Both the position numbers and the translations under genes were made by a program. A stretch of 64,000 nt of DNA from Albugo candida (Eukaryota > Oomycota > Peronosporomycetes > Albuginales > Albuginaceae): positions 124,001 through 188,000 of the forward strand of contig CAJNAR010000015.1 in assembly GCA_905220665.1 (NCBI GenBank). The letters run 5' to 3'. The notes under the pieces are model-generated. The model worked only from the letters and a program-made list of their open reading frames with translations, was not told where the DNA came from and did not search any database. Shown here one piece after another: positions 21,738 to 32,600 of this stretch. The stretch's first letter is position 1; every line of letters begins with the position of its first letter.

Positions 21738-24167
21738 ATGAGCTCTCCGCATGCAAATGCATCGCTTTGTAGCGAAACGCGCGCACTTGTCACCGCCTCT
21801 ACAAGCACGCAAACTGAGATTTCTTTAGAGGAAGTTGCAACGCTTCCTCTCCCGGGTATGAACGTCCCAAATTCCATCAGTTTCAGTCCCGATGGACAGA
21901 TTGTAGCGTACTTGCAGTCGAATGAAACTGAGCTGACAAATAATCTGTACGGCGTGCACGTTCCTTCCCGCTCGAAAAGCGACTCGTTCGAAGGCCCTTT
22001 ACTACTCGCAACGCCGCCAAATAGCGGCAATACGGAAGTGAATTTGTCGCTTGAGGAACGATTGCGTCGTGAACGACAGCGGCAATTGGGCGTTGGTATC
22101 ACTTCGTATATGTGGTCTCCTACCTCCCTGCGGTCGACACAGAGGCTCTTATACCCTCTACAGGGCGATTTATACATCCAGGAAGACGTTGGATCGGAAC
22201 TTGTGCTCTTATTCGATCGATTATCGACGGGAGTCGCTGGGGGAGCGATTGATCCTCAGTTTTCCCCTGATGGAAAGTACATCGCATTTGTGCAAGATCG
22301 TGAGATATATGTGATCCCTAGCACGTATCAAGACCAGACGACACCGGTGAAGGCTGTTCAAGTCACAGAAGGCGCTGGAAAACGACCTGGAGTCTCCAAT
22401 GGATTGGCATGCTTTTTGACCCAGGAAGAATTATCGCGGTACCGTGGATTTTGGTGGTCACCTGATAGCACACATATCGCTTTTGAGCAAGTCGATGAGT
22501 CTGGAATCGATGAGTATCGCATCATGCATCTGGGCGATCCCACATTGGGTCGAGACGCACAGGAAGATCATCGTTATCCCTTTGCAGGAACAATGAATCC
22601 TCGACGTCGTCTGGGGATCGTTCGGGTCCCTATCGACCAACAAGACATCAATGAGCCAGTTTGGATGCGTTTTGAGACTGTCGATCAGTCCGAGGAGGAT
22701 TTTTACATCAGTCGAGTGAATTGGCTGCCCGATCAATCGCTCGGAGTACAGCGACTGAATCGCTCTCAGACAGAGATAACGTTTATTCGCTTTGACACCA
22801 GTACTGGGGAAGGTATCGTTCTTCTACAGGAACGCAGTTCTGTCTGGGTGAATGTCCATTATTTGTATCGAGGGCTGGAAAGTCATAAACAGAGCGGATT
22901 TCGTTTCGTTTGGGGATCCGAACGAACAGAATATATGCATTTGTACTTGTACGAATACAATGCTGACTCAATGAAGACCGAGTTTCTGGGCGCTTTAACA
23001 CGGGGAGAATGGAATGTCGAGTCGATCGAAGGGATCAATTCGTCTCAAGACAAAGTCTTCTTTTCCGGTACCTTGGAATCTCCTTTGGAACGACATTTGT
23101 ACGCGACTTCTCTGACCCCACTTCCGACTACCGACAATGACGAACAGAGTCCTGTGCGTTTGACTAAAGAGCAAGGAATGCATACTATCGTGATGGATCG
23201 ATTCTGTCGAGCGTATGTGGATCTGTACAGTTCACTGGAAGCTCCACCTGTAGCGTATCTCGTTCGAATTCCCCAGGACGCTCACGTACTCGACCATGAC
23301 GCTCTGCTTTGTATCCTCGCCGAATCTCGGTTCCCGCTTCACGATAAAGTTGAAAGTCGAGTGACAACGCTACAATGTGCTCATAAATTGCCTCCACCAC
23401 GCATCCTCTCCTTTCCTACCAGCGATGGTCAAGAGATTCTGTATGGTGCAGTTTACCTGCCAGATGCACAGATACATGGATCTGGGCCGTATCCAACGCT
23501 TGTCAGTGTGTATGGAGGACCTCACGTGCAGCGTGTGGCGCATGCGTGGACAATGACCGTCGATATGAGAGCTCAACGATTCCGGCAATTGGGGTACGCG
23601 GTGCTCAAAGTCGATAATCGTGGAAGTTACCGGCGGGGCTTGGCATTCGAAGGAGCGATTAAAAATCGTATGGGGACCATCGAGGTACAGGATCAGCAAG
23701 ACGGTGTATCAAAACTCGTAGCGGAAGGTATCACAGATCCCCAGCGTGTTGGAATATACGGCTGGAGCTATGGAGGGTACATGTCTGCCATTTCTTTGCT
23801 GAAAGCTCCAGAGACGTATAAGCTCGCAATCGCAGGAGCTCCAGTAACGAGTTGGGATGGCTACGACACATGCTACACCGAGCGATATATGTCGACGCCC
23901 GACCTCAATCAAACAGGATATCGTCAAGCGTCCGTGATGGAATTTGTCGGTCAAATGCAACCCCACCAGAAGCTGCTTCTCATTCACGGCTTGATCGACG
24001 AAAATGTACACTTTCGCCACACTGCTCGTCTCATCAACGCATTGATTAACGCACAAAAGCCGTACGATCTCTTGCTGTTCCCTAGCGAACGGCATTCTCC
24101 GCGTCATCTCCAAGATCGGATCTACATGGAGCATTGTATCGCCAAATACGTTTTGACTCATTTGTGA
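21738..24167 (+). CDS. dipeptidyl peptidase of the DPP8/9 type (S9B prolyl oligopeptidase family)
   Basis: A serine peptidase expected to remove Xaa-Pro dipeptides from peptide N-termini. The start is ATG 21738, giving 809 residues; upstream in-frame codons lack an ATG. A beta-propeller with SFSPDGQIVAYL, QFSPDGKYIAFVQD and WSPDSTHIAFEQ blades precedes an alpha/beta-hydrolase domain from about residue 560. The catalytic triad is Ser677 in GWSYGGYMS, Asp754 in GLIDENVHF and His786 in ERHSPR. The substrate-amine-binding Glu pair is Glu230-Glu231 in TQEELSRYRGFWWSP, the family hallmark. There is no signal peptide or membrane anchor, so it is probably cytosolic like DPP8/9 rather than DPP4. It has a single exon, is tightly downstream of eEF2, and ends 164 bp from the convergent proteasome gene. 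Confidence 0.93.
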   Translation: MSSPHANASLCSETRALVTASTSTQTEISLEEVATLPLPGMNVPNSISFSPDGQIVAYLQSNETELTNNLYGVHVPSRSKSDSFEGPLLLATPPNSGNTEVNLSLEERLRRERQRQLGVGITSYMWSPTSLRSTQRLLYPLQGDLYIQEDVGSELVLLFDRLSTGVAGGAIDPQFSPDGKYIAFVQDREIYVIPSTYQDQTTPVKAVQVTEGAGKRPGVSNGLACFLTQEELSRYRGFWWSPDSTHIAFEQVDESGIDEYRIMHLGDPTLGRDAQEDHRYPFAGTMNPRRRLGIVRVPIDQQDINEPVWMRFETVDQSEEDFYISRVNWLPDQSLGVQRLNRSQTEITFIRFDTSTGEGIVLLQERSSVWVNVHYLYRGLESHKQSGFRFVWGSERTEYMHLYLYEYNADSMKTEFLGALTRGEWNVESIEGINSSQDKVFFSGTLESPLERHLYATSLTPLPTTDNDEQSPVRLTKEQGMHTIVMDRFCRAYVDLYSSLEAPPVAYLVRIPQDAHVLDHDALLCILAESRFPLHDKVESRVTTLQCAHKLPPPRILSFPTSDGQEILYGAVYLPDAQIHGSGPYPTLVSVYGGPHVQRVAHAWTMTVDMRAQRFRQLGYAVLKVDNRGSYRRGLAFEGAIKNRMGTIEVQDQQDGVSKLVAEGITDPQRVGIYGWSYGGYMSAISLLKAPETYKLAIAGAPVTSWDGYDTCYTERYMSTPDLNQTGYRQASVMEFVGQMQPHQKLLLIHGLIDENVHFRHTARLINALINAQKPYDLLLFPSERHSPRHLQDRIYMEHCIAKYVLTHL

Positions 24168-24331
24168 TATGGACGAATTTTGAGTGGCATCCGTCTACTT
24201 CGATAGGAATTTGCAATCGGAAATGGTCGAACCGCACAATATATCGTTTTGGTGTATAAGGCGACTACAAAGATGCTAGAAATCATGTTTCAAGTTATTG
24301 AGGCATCTATCGGTCCAGTACTACGACGCGT

Positions 24332-25354
24332 TTACGATGTCACCATACTGACATCCCCATCATCTTCCTGCTTCACATCAGCCACTTCAGCTGCGTCAAT
24401 GTAACACTGCAGCGATTCTCCTTCTACGATCGTAAATGCTTCTTTTGCTCCGACAAATGCCAACGCCAAATTATGAATACTGAGCTCCTACACACAGAAC
24501 GAGTGAGTATAAAGTCTTTACAGAACGATCTTCCTACTTGATCGCCCTGTAGACATCCTCGAACTGCTTGAACCGCATGCTGGATTAGCTCTTCTTTGCT
24601 TACTACAGCGACGCCATGAGAATCTGAGATCGATACACAGTGTCAATCCACACTCACAATTGTCAAATGTCGGGAAATGCTTCTCCAAATACGTCCGAGC
24701 CGATTGGGATCGAGAACCAATTGCAATGGCTTTGTACTCGTAATAGTTCCCCGACGGACACGTCTGATACAAATGGACGCCTTTTTTCTACGCAATAGCA
24801 TAAGTGTTGCTGGTACGTGTATTGGCTCGCTTACATCCGCTCCAGCGACCAGCAAACCGACGCCATACGGCCGGCGGACGTACGATTGAGTGCATTCTTG
24901 TTTTTCTAAGTCCTTTTTGGTAAAATAGTGTTATACACAAAACAAGGATTCGTACTATCGGCGACATCGGTGACGAGACGTCCAATTGGAATCTGACTTC
25001 CGTATACAAATTTGTGGTTTAAACATTCCGTTCGCATATATCTGAAAATAAGAGCGTATGAGACTTTATATCGCTCCTTCTGATTGGGTTAATGTACCGC
25101 GCCAACGTGCGTGCGTCTGCATGCAATCCTGCCATTCCAATTCCCATGTATTCGTCGATTTTGTAGAGCTTCCTCTGATGTTGTGCTAACTTATCATTCT
25201 GACGCTTTATCCCGCATAAAACAACGTAATCATTCGAAGTGAGACCCAGGCATACAGACCCTTGCTTCACAGCTTCCATTGCATAATCTACTTGGTGTAG
25301 ATGTCCCTGTGGACTCCAAACGGTCACGTCGGTATCGTACGAATTCCGAAACAT
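24332..25354 (-). CDS. PSMA1: 20S proteasome subunit alpha type 1 (alpha-6 in yeast numbering)
   Basis: Part of the outer alpha ring of the 20S proteasome. Six exons give 261 residues (human 263): 25354-25098, 25041-24956, 24905-24835, 24787-24658, 24623-24538 and 24487-24332. The introns, 48-57 bp, all have GT...AG ends. The protein starts [17 protein letters not shown], typical for this subunit, followed by [13 protein letters not shown] (alpha-type signature), [45 protein letters not shown] and ARTYLEKHF. The C-terminus is acidic, with [10 protein letters not shown], as is common for this subunit. Divergent from the epimerase gene: the two start codons are 77 bp apart, and a CCAAT lies right next to this start. 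Confidence 0.93.
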
Positions 25355-25431
25355 TTTGCCAATGGAAAAAGATCGGAGGGGGATCAATACCTAAATGTAT
25401 GTGGTCTACGCTACCACATCAAATAATCGAA

Positions 25432-26540
25432 ATGGTAGAAATTCAATGATACAAAATGCGTTTTAGGCTAAAGTTGCGATCCGTTGCGTAGTACATCACG
25501 CAGCAAAAAGCCAAGGATCTCGACATAATACTGATGGGAAAATACCGCTTCTCATTGGACCGACTGATGGAATTAGCGGGACTCAGTGTCGCGTGTGCAA
25601 TCGAGAAAGAATTCCCAACAAGCCGGGCCGTTCGAAAATCCGACCTCAACGTTTTAGCGCTCGCCGGAAAAGGCAATAACGGGCAAGCAAAGCGACAATA
25701 AGACGTTTTATCGCTTCTCACGCTTTCATTTCGCAGAGGAGACGCACTGGTCGCTGCTCGTTACCTAAAGGTCTGAAGTTGGAAATGTGCAAAGTCGTGC
25801 AAGGTGCTAATGTCAATGTGAAGATGTTTGGGTACTCTCCGTCGATCTATCACCCGATCTTGAGCGATAATGAGCACATTCGCGTTCGTTTTGTGTCTGT
25901 ACGCTGACAAACTGATGCAAAAATACGTTTTTAGAACCTCATTTCGCAATGCTCTGTATGGGGCATTCCGATGCTAAAGGAGTTGCCACAGCCGTAACAT
26001 ATGCGGTTTCCAACGAATTTGACGCGTACTCACTTTATTTGCGTCGATAGAGGCACAATCGATCGAGAATTTGGCTTTATTTTGGACGGAATCTTTGGGT
26101 TTGGATTCAAAGGAGAGATTCGTCATCCATTCAATCAAATTATCGACCAAATCAAACGATGTCAATCAACTCGGATCATCTCTATCGATATCCCATCCGG
26201 ATGGGAAGTGGATACTGGTGAGCTCACGTTCCCATTCCGACTCATTCATCGCCAATCGATCGGTGTAGGGAACATCAACGGCCAAGGTCTGGACCCTTAC
26301 ATGTTGATCTCCATGTCGGTCCCGAAATTGTGCGCGAAATTCCACGAAGAAAAACCCGATACCGTCCACTACCTCGGAGGTCGCTTCATTCCCGAGTACG
26401 AATTCTCTCCTTTATCCACATCCACCGCTCAGCTTTCTTTCGTTAGAGAACTCAATGAACTCTGGTCGCTATCTCTTCCTCCATTTTCCGGATCCGAAGT
26501 ATGCGTAAAGCTCAAGCCAATTGACTCGCACGTGATATAA
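25432..26540 (+). CDS. NAXE: NAD(P)H-hydrate epimerase (YjeF N-terminal family)
   Basis: It interconverts the R and S forms of damaged, hydrated NAD(P)H so that the dehydratase can repair them. Exons: 25432-25434 (ATG only), 25492-25682, 25737-25770, 25824-25883, 25935-25993, 26051-26217, 26269-26540. They give 261 residues in one continuous frame. Motifs: SLDRLMELAGLSVACAI; GKGNNGGDALVAARYLK, formed across an intron; FGYSPSIYHP; ILDGIFGFGFKG; SIDIPSGWEVDTG; and HYLGGRFIP near the C-terminus, as in the animal protein. The intron after 25682 starts GC rather than GT. The ATG-only first exon is the least certain part. No mitochondrial targeting extension is visible, unlike the human protein. 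Confidence 0.88.
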
Positions 26541-26647
26541 TGGCTCCATGAAGAGGATCCTATATCGTCAAAGTAGCTCAGAATCTAATTCGATGGAATA
26601 AACACGAAAATCGATCCTTTTATTATCACATAAAAGCATCGACGAAA

Positions 26648-29600
26648 TCAACTGCGAGTTTGACTGACAACAGCCTGAGCAACAGCATAGTCTCCCGAAT
26701 GGCTGATAGAGATTTTAAGCGATTCCAAGCCAATGCGTTGATACACCTCCAAAGGATACCCAGTAAGCAGCACGGAAGGCGCTCCAGAAGCTGTGAGAAA
26801 AGTCTCAATCTCACGCAAAGAAGCTCCACTTCCTTTCCATACATTCGGCTGAGAAGGAACGGCATTGGAAATAGCTTTTATCACAGCCTCTTTCGCCGCC
26901 CATCGTCCAGCGAAGCTTGCAGCTGGGTGAGGAGCGCTTTTGCAGTACGCGATCTCCTGCTCGGTGAAATTTCGACTCAGAAAATTGTCTCGATTGTCCA
27001 AAGATTCAAATGTCGCAATCGGCTCCACATCAACGCCAAGCCCCGTGGACCCGGAATCGAGACCGATGCGAGAAGCTGCTTCATTAAGAGCGACAGCAAT
27101 CTTTCCAGCCGAAGTACTGGCGTCCGATGTCGTCTTTGGCGCACTATTTTCAGCAATTTTAGCCTTACCAAAAACGCGACGATGAGGCTTTTGATGCGAT
27201 GCTTCTTGTGCATCAAGGCTCTCTGCCGGCTCGTACCCTTCAAAACGCCATGAATGGATATTGGAATCGTAACAAGCACGTGCAGTTGGGTCCAAATACA
27301 CTTGCGATTCTTGCTCGGGTGTGTAGGGAGCAGCGTCTTTGATGTTCATATAACTCTTTTTTCCAGTGAGAGCGCGTTGTAAATGCGAATTCATTTGTGT
27401 CATTCGATGCGTTCGGGTCTCCATGTACCGTTCGACTTGGCCTTTGGAAAGAATCGACAGAAGAAGATCTGGATGCAAAAGCAGAATTTCACCTCCCGCT
27501 TGACCAAAGCCAAAGCTTTTCATCAACGCGGCTTTGATTCCATTCGTTTGGATACTGCGATTCGGATACAACAGATAATCAAATTTTCGTAGCGACGTGC
27601 ACGTATTGTCGAGACTGCGATTGCCTGGAATGATGCCGGAATTCAGCACTTGGAGTACACCATTGAGCATCCAAGCGGCTGCAGCTCCTTTGGGATGTCC
27701 CGTGAGGTATTTCTGACAGATTACGGGAAGTGGATTACCAATCGATCGACCGAGATGACGCATTTGCTTTTGTGTTACGTCACTCTCATTCTTATCATTG
27801 GCTTGCGTTCCCGTTCCGTGGAAGCTTACCGCTCCAATATCATCGACAGTCAAATTCCACACACTCAATGCTCCTCGAAGCGGTGCGATATCATTACGAG
27901 ATTGATAAAACTCCATTCCCCATACTTCCTGAGCCGCTTTGATCTTTCGTTCTTTCATTTGATGGAGAAATTCGATTTGATTCGTATCGACGGAATTTAA
28001 CTCTTTCGCAAACCATTGATCGATACTGAGAAGCTCCTTGTCGAATTGACGGCGTCGGACAGTAGCATCGAGAAGAGGAGATGCTCTATCGGGCTCACTG
28101 CAATGAACCTCACGTGCTGTGGTCAGAATCCCTTGGCCTGGCGCTGGAACAGATCGTCCATTCTTATCAGTGGCTGTGTTTGTGAGAGCAACAATTCCGT
28201 ATATCGGACATCCCATTTCCAACGCAAGTTTTGCATCCATCAAAAGCTGAGTACCCGCTCCATAGCTCTCCATAAAACCTCCGCGAGTACTGGAACATGG
28301 ACGACACATTTCTCGAGCGTCACGACCCATTGCGATCTCATTCACTGAATCACTTGTGGCTTTCATTTGTGCGAATTCATACGCTCCTTCTTCGCCGAAA
28401 TCATCGTATCCGCCGACAATCACAACACGAGCTTTACCTCGTTTGATCGTATCGACACCAGCATCGACTGATTCGGCAGCGGTTGCACACGCACCAACGG
28501 GAGTCTTAATCGGACCTGAAGAGCTCAATAAAAGCATATTCACCCATGCTGGCGGAGTATTGATAAAACATTCTTGAAGTGTGTCGCTTGGAGCCCCACG
28601 ACCTAGCAATCGAAGCTGGAAAATACGACGTAAAGCACGCATACCGCCCATTCCTCCTCCCGACATGTTACCGATCTCGGAGACGTGAATGTACTGATAA
28701 AACTCGTATGGATCCACAATTCCTGCCGATATGAACGTATCCGCAGTGGATGCCAACGTGTAGAGAGTGATGGGATCCACGGAATTGGCCAAATCTTTAG
28801 GCATTCCAAGTCGTTCGATATTCCATCCCGTTGGGATCTGACCGGCGACAAATCGATCAAATTTAAGAGCTCGTGGAATGCTCAGTACGCAGCCTTTACG
28901 CAATCGTATCATCCATGAACCACGATCGTCTTGGAAGATATCGAGATTCTCCTCTCCGATTTCATCGCGGAATAGAACGGCTTCTTCGAAGGAAGCGACT
29001 TCGATAGGCGACATTTTCTTATCGATTGCGACTTGATGCAAAATGAATTTCTTCTTCGGATCGTACCCTTCAAAAAGCTCGGGTTCCACGACACGAATGC
29101 CTGCATGCTGAAGCATGATTTCTTCATATTTCGACTTGATCAAATGATCGGGAATCATCTCATTTGTGGTCGCATCCGCCCACGCTCCGTTCTTGTACAC
29201 AATGTACCCTGTAAGCCACGCGAGTTCGATACATCCTTCCAGAGAGAATTCACCAAACGATTCCATCTCCCAACGTGTTCGTGAATTCCCCCATGGACCC
29301 ACTTCACCGAAACCAGTCACAACAATCACTTTCTCCAAATCGATCATTCCGCCCAATAAAGCTTCATTCGATGCGATTTTGACGACGTGTTTGTGATCGA
29401 CTGACGGGAATGTCTCGCAGTAATAACGAGACAAATTCGCTTTTCGATCGAGGTCGTTTACCTCAAGCAGCGTCTGAGATTGCGTTTCATTACGAGCGGC
29501 CGAGTAAATGGCTGCATTCAATTTCGATTGTTTCATAATACTGTTTCGAATATCATCGACAACATCCTTGAGATTCTGAATTTGAGCCATTCCTCCGGTC

Positions 29601-32600
29601 AGATCGACCCAAAGTGGGCTTTCACTGGCAGCCTCGGCGATCAATGGATGTAATAACGCGCTGAGATTAAAGCCCATTTCGACTGTGCTAAACGTACGAA
29701 CACCAAGCTTCTCAACGCCTTGCGCGACGACATTGTTACCAGACATCAATCCTGTACCTCGTGTCCACCCAATAACAGCGCCAACCACGGAGATTTGATC
29801 CGACCAAGGCTCACTCTGCCACTTATTCAGCAAACTCTCAATGCCTAATTTTGACTCGGCGTACATTCCATCACCGCCGAAATTCCCATGATTTGGAGAT
29901 AAAGGAATCAAAGCAACAGCCGGTCGACTTGTGATGTTACGAGCTTGTTTCGCGCTCGCAACTTGGCCAATCAATCGGAGTGTATTGGTGAGCATGATAC
30001 GATGTGCGAGTTCCGAACGACCATCCAAATCTGTAAGCATTCGACCTGTTTCAGGAAGAGCTGCAAATGGAATAATCACATCCAAATCGAGTTTATGTGT
30101 GTCGTAAATGTGCTTGATCAATGCTTCCGTGTCGACTTTAGACGCCTGGTTGAATGGAATCACAATCAATCGACTTCCTCGACTTCCGTGCTCTTCGTAA
30201 ATCGACTGAAAAAGTTTAGTCGTTTGAAATCCGTAGCTGCTCGTTGTCACAAACACAGTAGCACCGCCTTCCAGCAACGATTTCACGATTTCAGCACCGA
30301 TTGAATTCCTTCCACATCCGGTCACAAGAGCCACTTTGCCTACAAATGACACACCTTCTGTCGCCATTTCGTGCATGCAGCGTAAGAGTGTGCATGTCAA
30401 TGCGACATCATACAATCGAATCATTGGATCCACGCTCGATGGCTTGCGTAGATGAACGTGCGGAAGTACGATCTGCTTGAGATTCTCATCGAGTCCGAAT
30501 CGCAGGATCGATGACTGCTCCACCAATGTTTGTTTTCTCGCTAATGCAGCGCGATTACCGAGCGATTCACGTAGCGCCATCAATTTCTCGCCTTTATCAA
30601 TGACACGTGAGATCTGTTCGGGACTTGACATAACTTCCTCGCTTCGACCTGATGACAGCTCTGCGTCGTCGGAATGCTGACCGTCTCCATAACTGATGAG
30701 ATCGTCTTCTTCATTGACAGCTTCAAAGCCGATTGCACTCTCGAGAATCGCATTACGAACCGCGCTTTCCAGGCTTAAATTCTCAATTTCCACGGTGTAC
30801 TCCAATCCTCGAGCCATTTCACGCACGTATTCGGTCGAGTCGGATACCCCGCTTCGAGGTATCTCATTGTAGACAATTTTCCCATCTTCCTGGATCTCTA
30901 CATGTGGAGCCGAGGATTCGAAAATGTGCACGTTGACAGGATCTCGTTTCATCCATTCTTGCAATTGTTCCGCAAGCAACTGAATCGCTTGCGAGTATTC
31001 GGATCGATTCTCTGATTCTGCACGCTGTTCGAAATAGCGTGTGCATTGAAGCAATTCCGGCGTCACGCGATTACACAGAAGCGGCTTGAACCATTCCAAA
31101 GGCGGTGTAGAAGTCCCTTCCATCATCGTATCGGCACGTGTATTGATCCACTTGCTCATCATCATAAAGTGATTCCGCAGACTTGAAGAATTCGCAATTA
31201 AAAGAGGTGACGTTGTCGTTGCTTCATTCAGTGTGTGGTAATACAACTCGAACGCGTCTTGAAGCGCCCAGCTCCAAAAACTGTCGTACACACGCTCCTT
31301 TTTCGCATCGAATTTGCCCTGTATTCCCGCGCCATATACTTCACCGTGCTCGGACGTCCACACGGCCATGGACGATTCCACTTGTTCACGCAATGTCGCT
31401 TCCATTTCGAGCTTTCGATGCCAATCCAAATGATCTTTTCCGAGAAATTCGCTTGCAACTACACTTTGCTCTTCGATCATCGCCTTTAATTTCTTCTCAA
31501 ATTCCGTCGGACCTGCCGATGCGCCCATCATCGAAGACATCATTCCATTGGGCATCGAAGCTTGCAGCTTGGAACGGTATGGAATATCGACATTCTCCCA
31601 TTTTCCATAATCGTCGGTGACTTCATCAAGCCACTTTTTAGTCGCAGTGTCATTGCTAAGACGCTGTTTTGGTCGATACAGCAGCGAATGGATCAACACG
31701 CTTTCAATGCGCCCAGGAGGAAGACATCGCTCTATCGATAAATGCTGACGCACCGCTGTTATTCCAAATCCACCGGGAAGTCTGCTTGCATACATTTTCG
31801 CAATCATCGCACTGCTCACTTTACCAGGCGACGAGTAATTGACAGCTTTACCAGCCAGATCGGATAATGTCATCTCACCTGCATCGTCATAACTCGACCC
31901 GAATTCATTCGCGAGATCTCCGACAACTTCGTTCTGAAGCGCGGATTTCCCTCCACACAAACTGTTGATCGATGACGATTCGAGGACTTGAGCGTAAGGC
32001 TTTTGCACTTTGACAGCGACCAGTACCCTTATGACGTGTTTTGCATGCACAGGCTGATCGCTAACGTTTGGAATTGCAGCTGCTTGCGGCATAAAAAACA
32101 TCGAATTGGAAGGTCCAACCGCGTTCGCGGAAGGACGAGCTAACGAGATGCCTGCGTACGTCGCGTAATGATCCACACACGAATCCAACCACTTTTCAGC
32201 TACTTGTTCATTTTTCAATCGAGCTTTTGGAGCTTCGGTGCACGCGAATACCAACACGGTATCGACAAGACCGGGTCCAAGACCTCGTGATTCCGTGAGA
32301 TAGCTGCGCACTTTTGACACGGTGAAGCCGCCCGGCATTTTATTTGTGAGCATTTGTCCGATCAGAGACGATGATACACTGCCCAGTTTCTTGTACTCGA
32401 CGAGCTTTTCCGTTAAATCTTTGATGGGGAGCTCTGCTGCTCCGTCGGGGATCGTTCCTGCACCAGTGAATTCCTTCTCAAGATCGCCCATAATCTCATT
32501 TTGAAGTGCGGATTTCCCTGCACAATAGCTTTTAATACTTTGATCCGATTTGATTTCCTGCATCGATTTATCGGTACGAAGCGCTACGATCGAAGACAGC

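Noticed and set aside
21683..24161. Minus-strand frames (up to 164 codons) opposite the DPP-like gene
   Set aside because: Antisense shadows of a strong coding frame.
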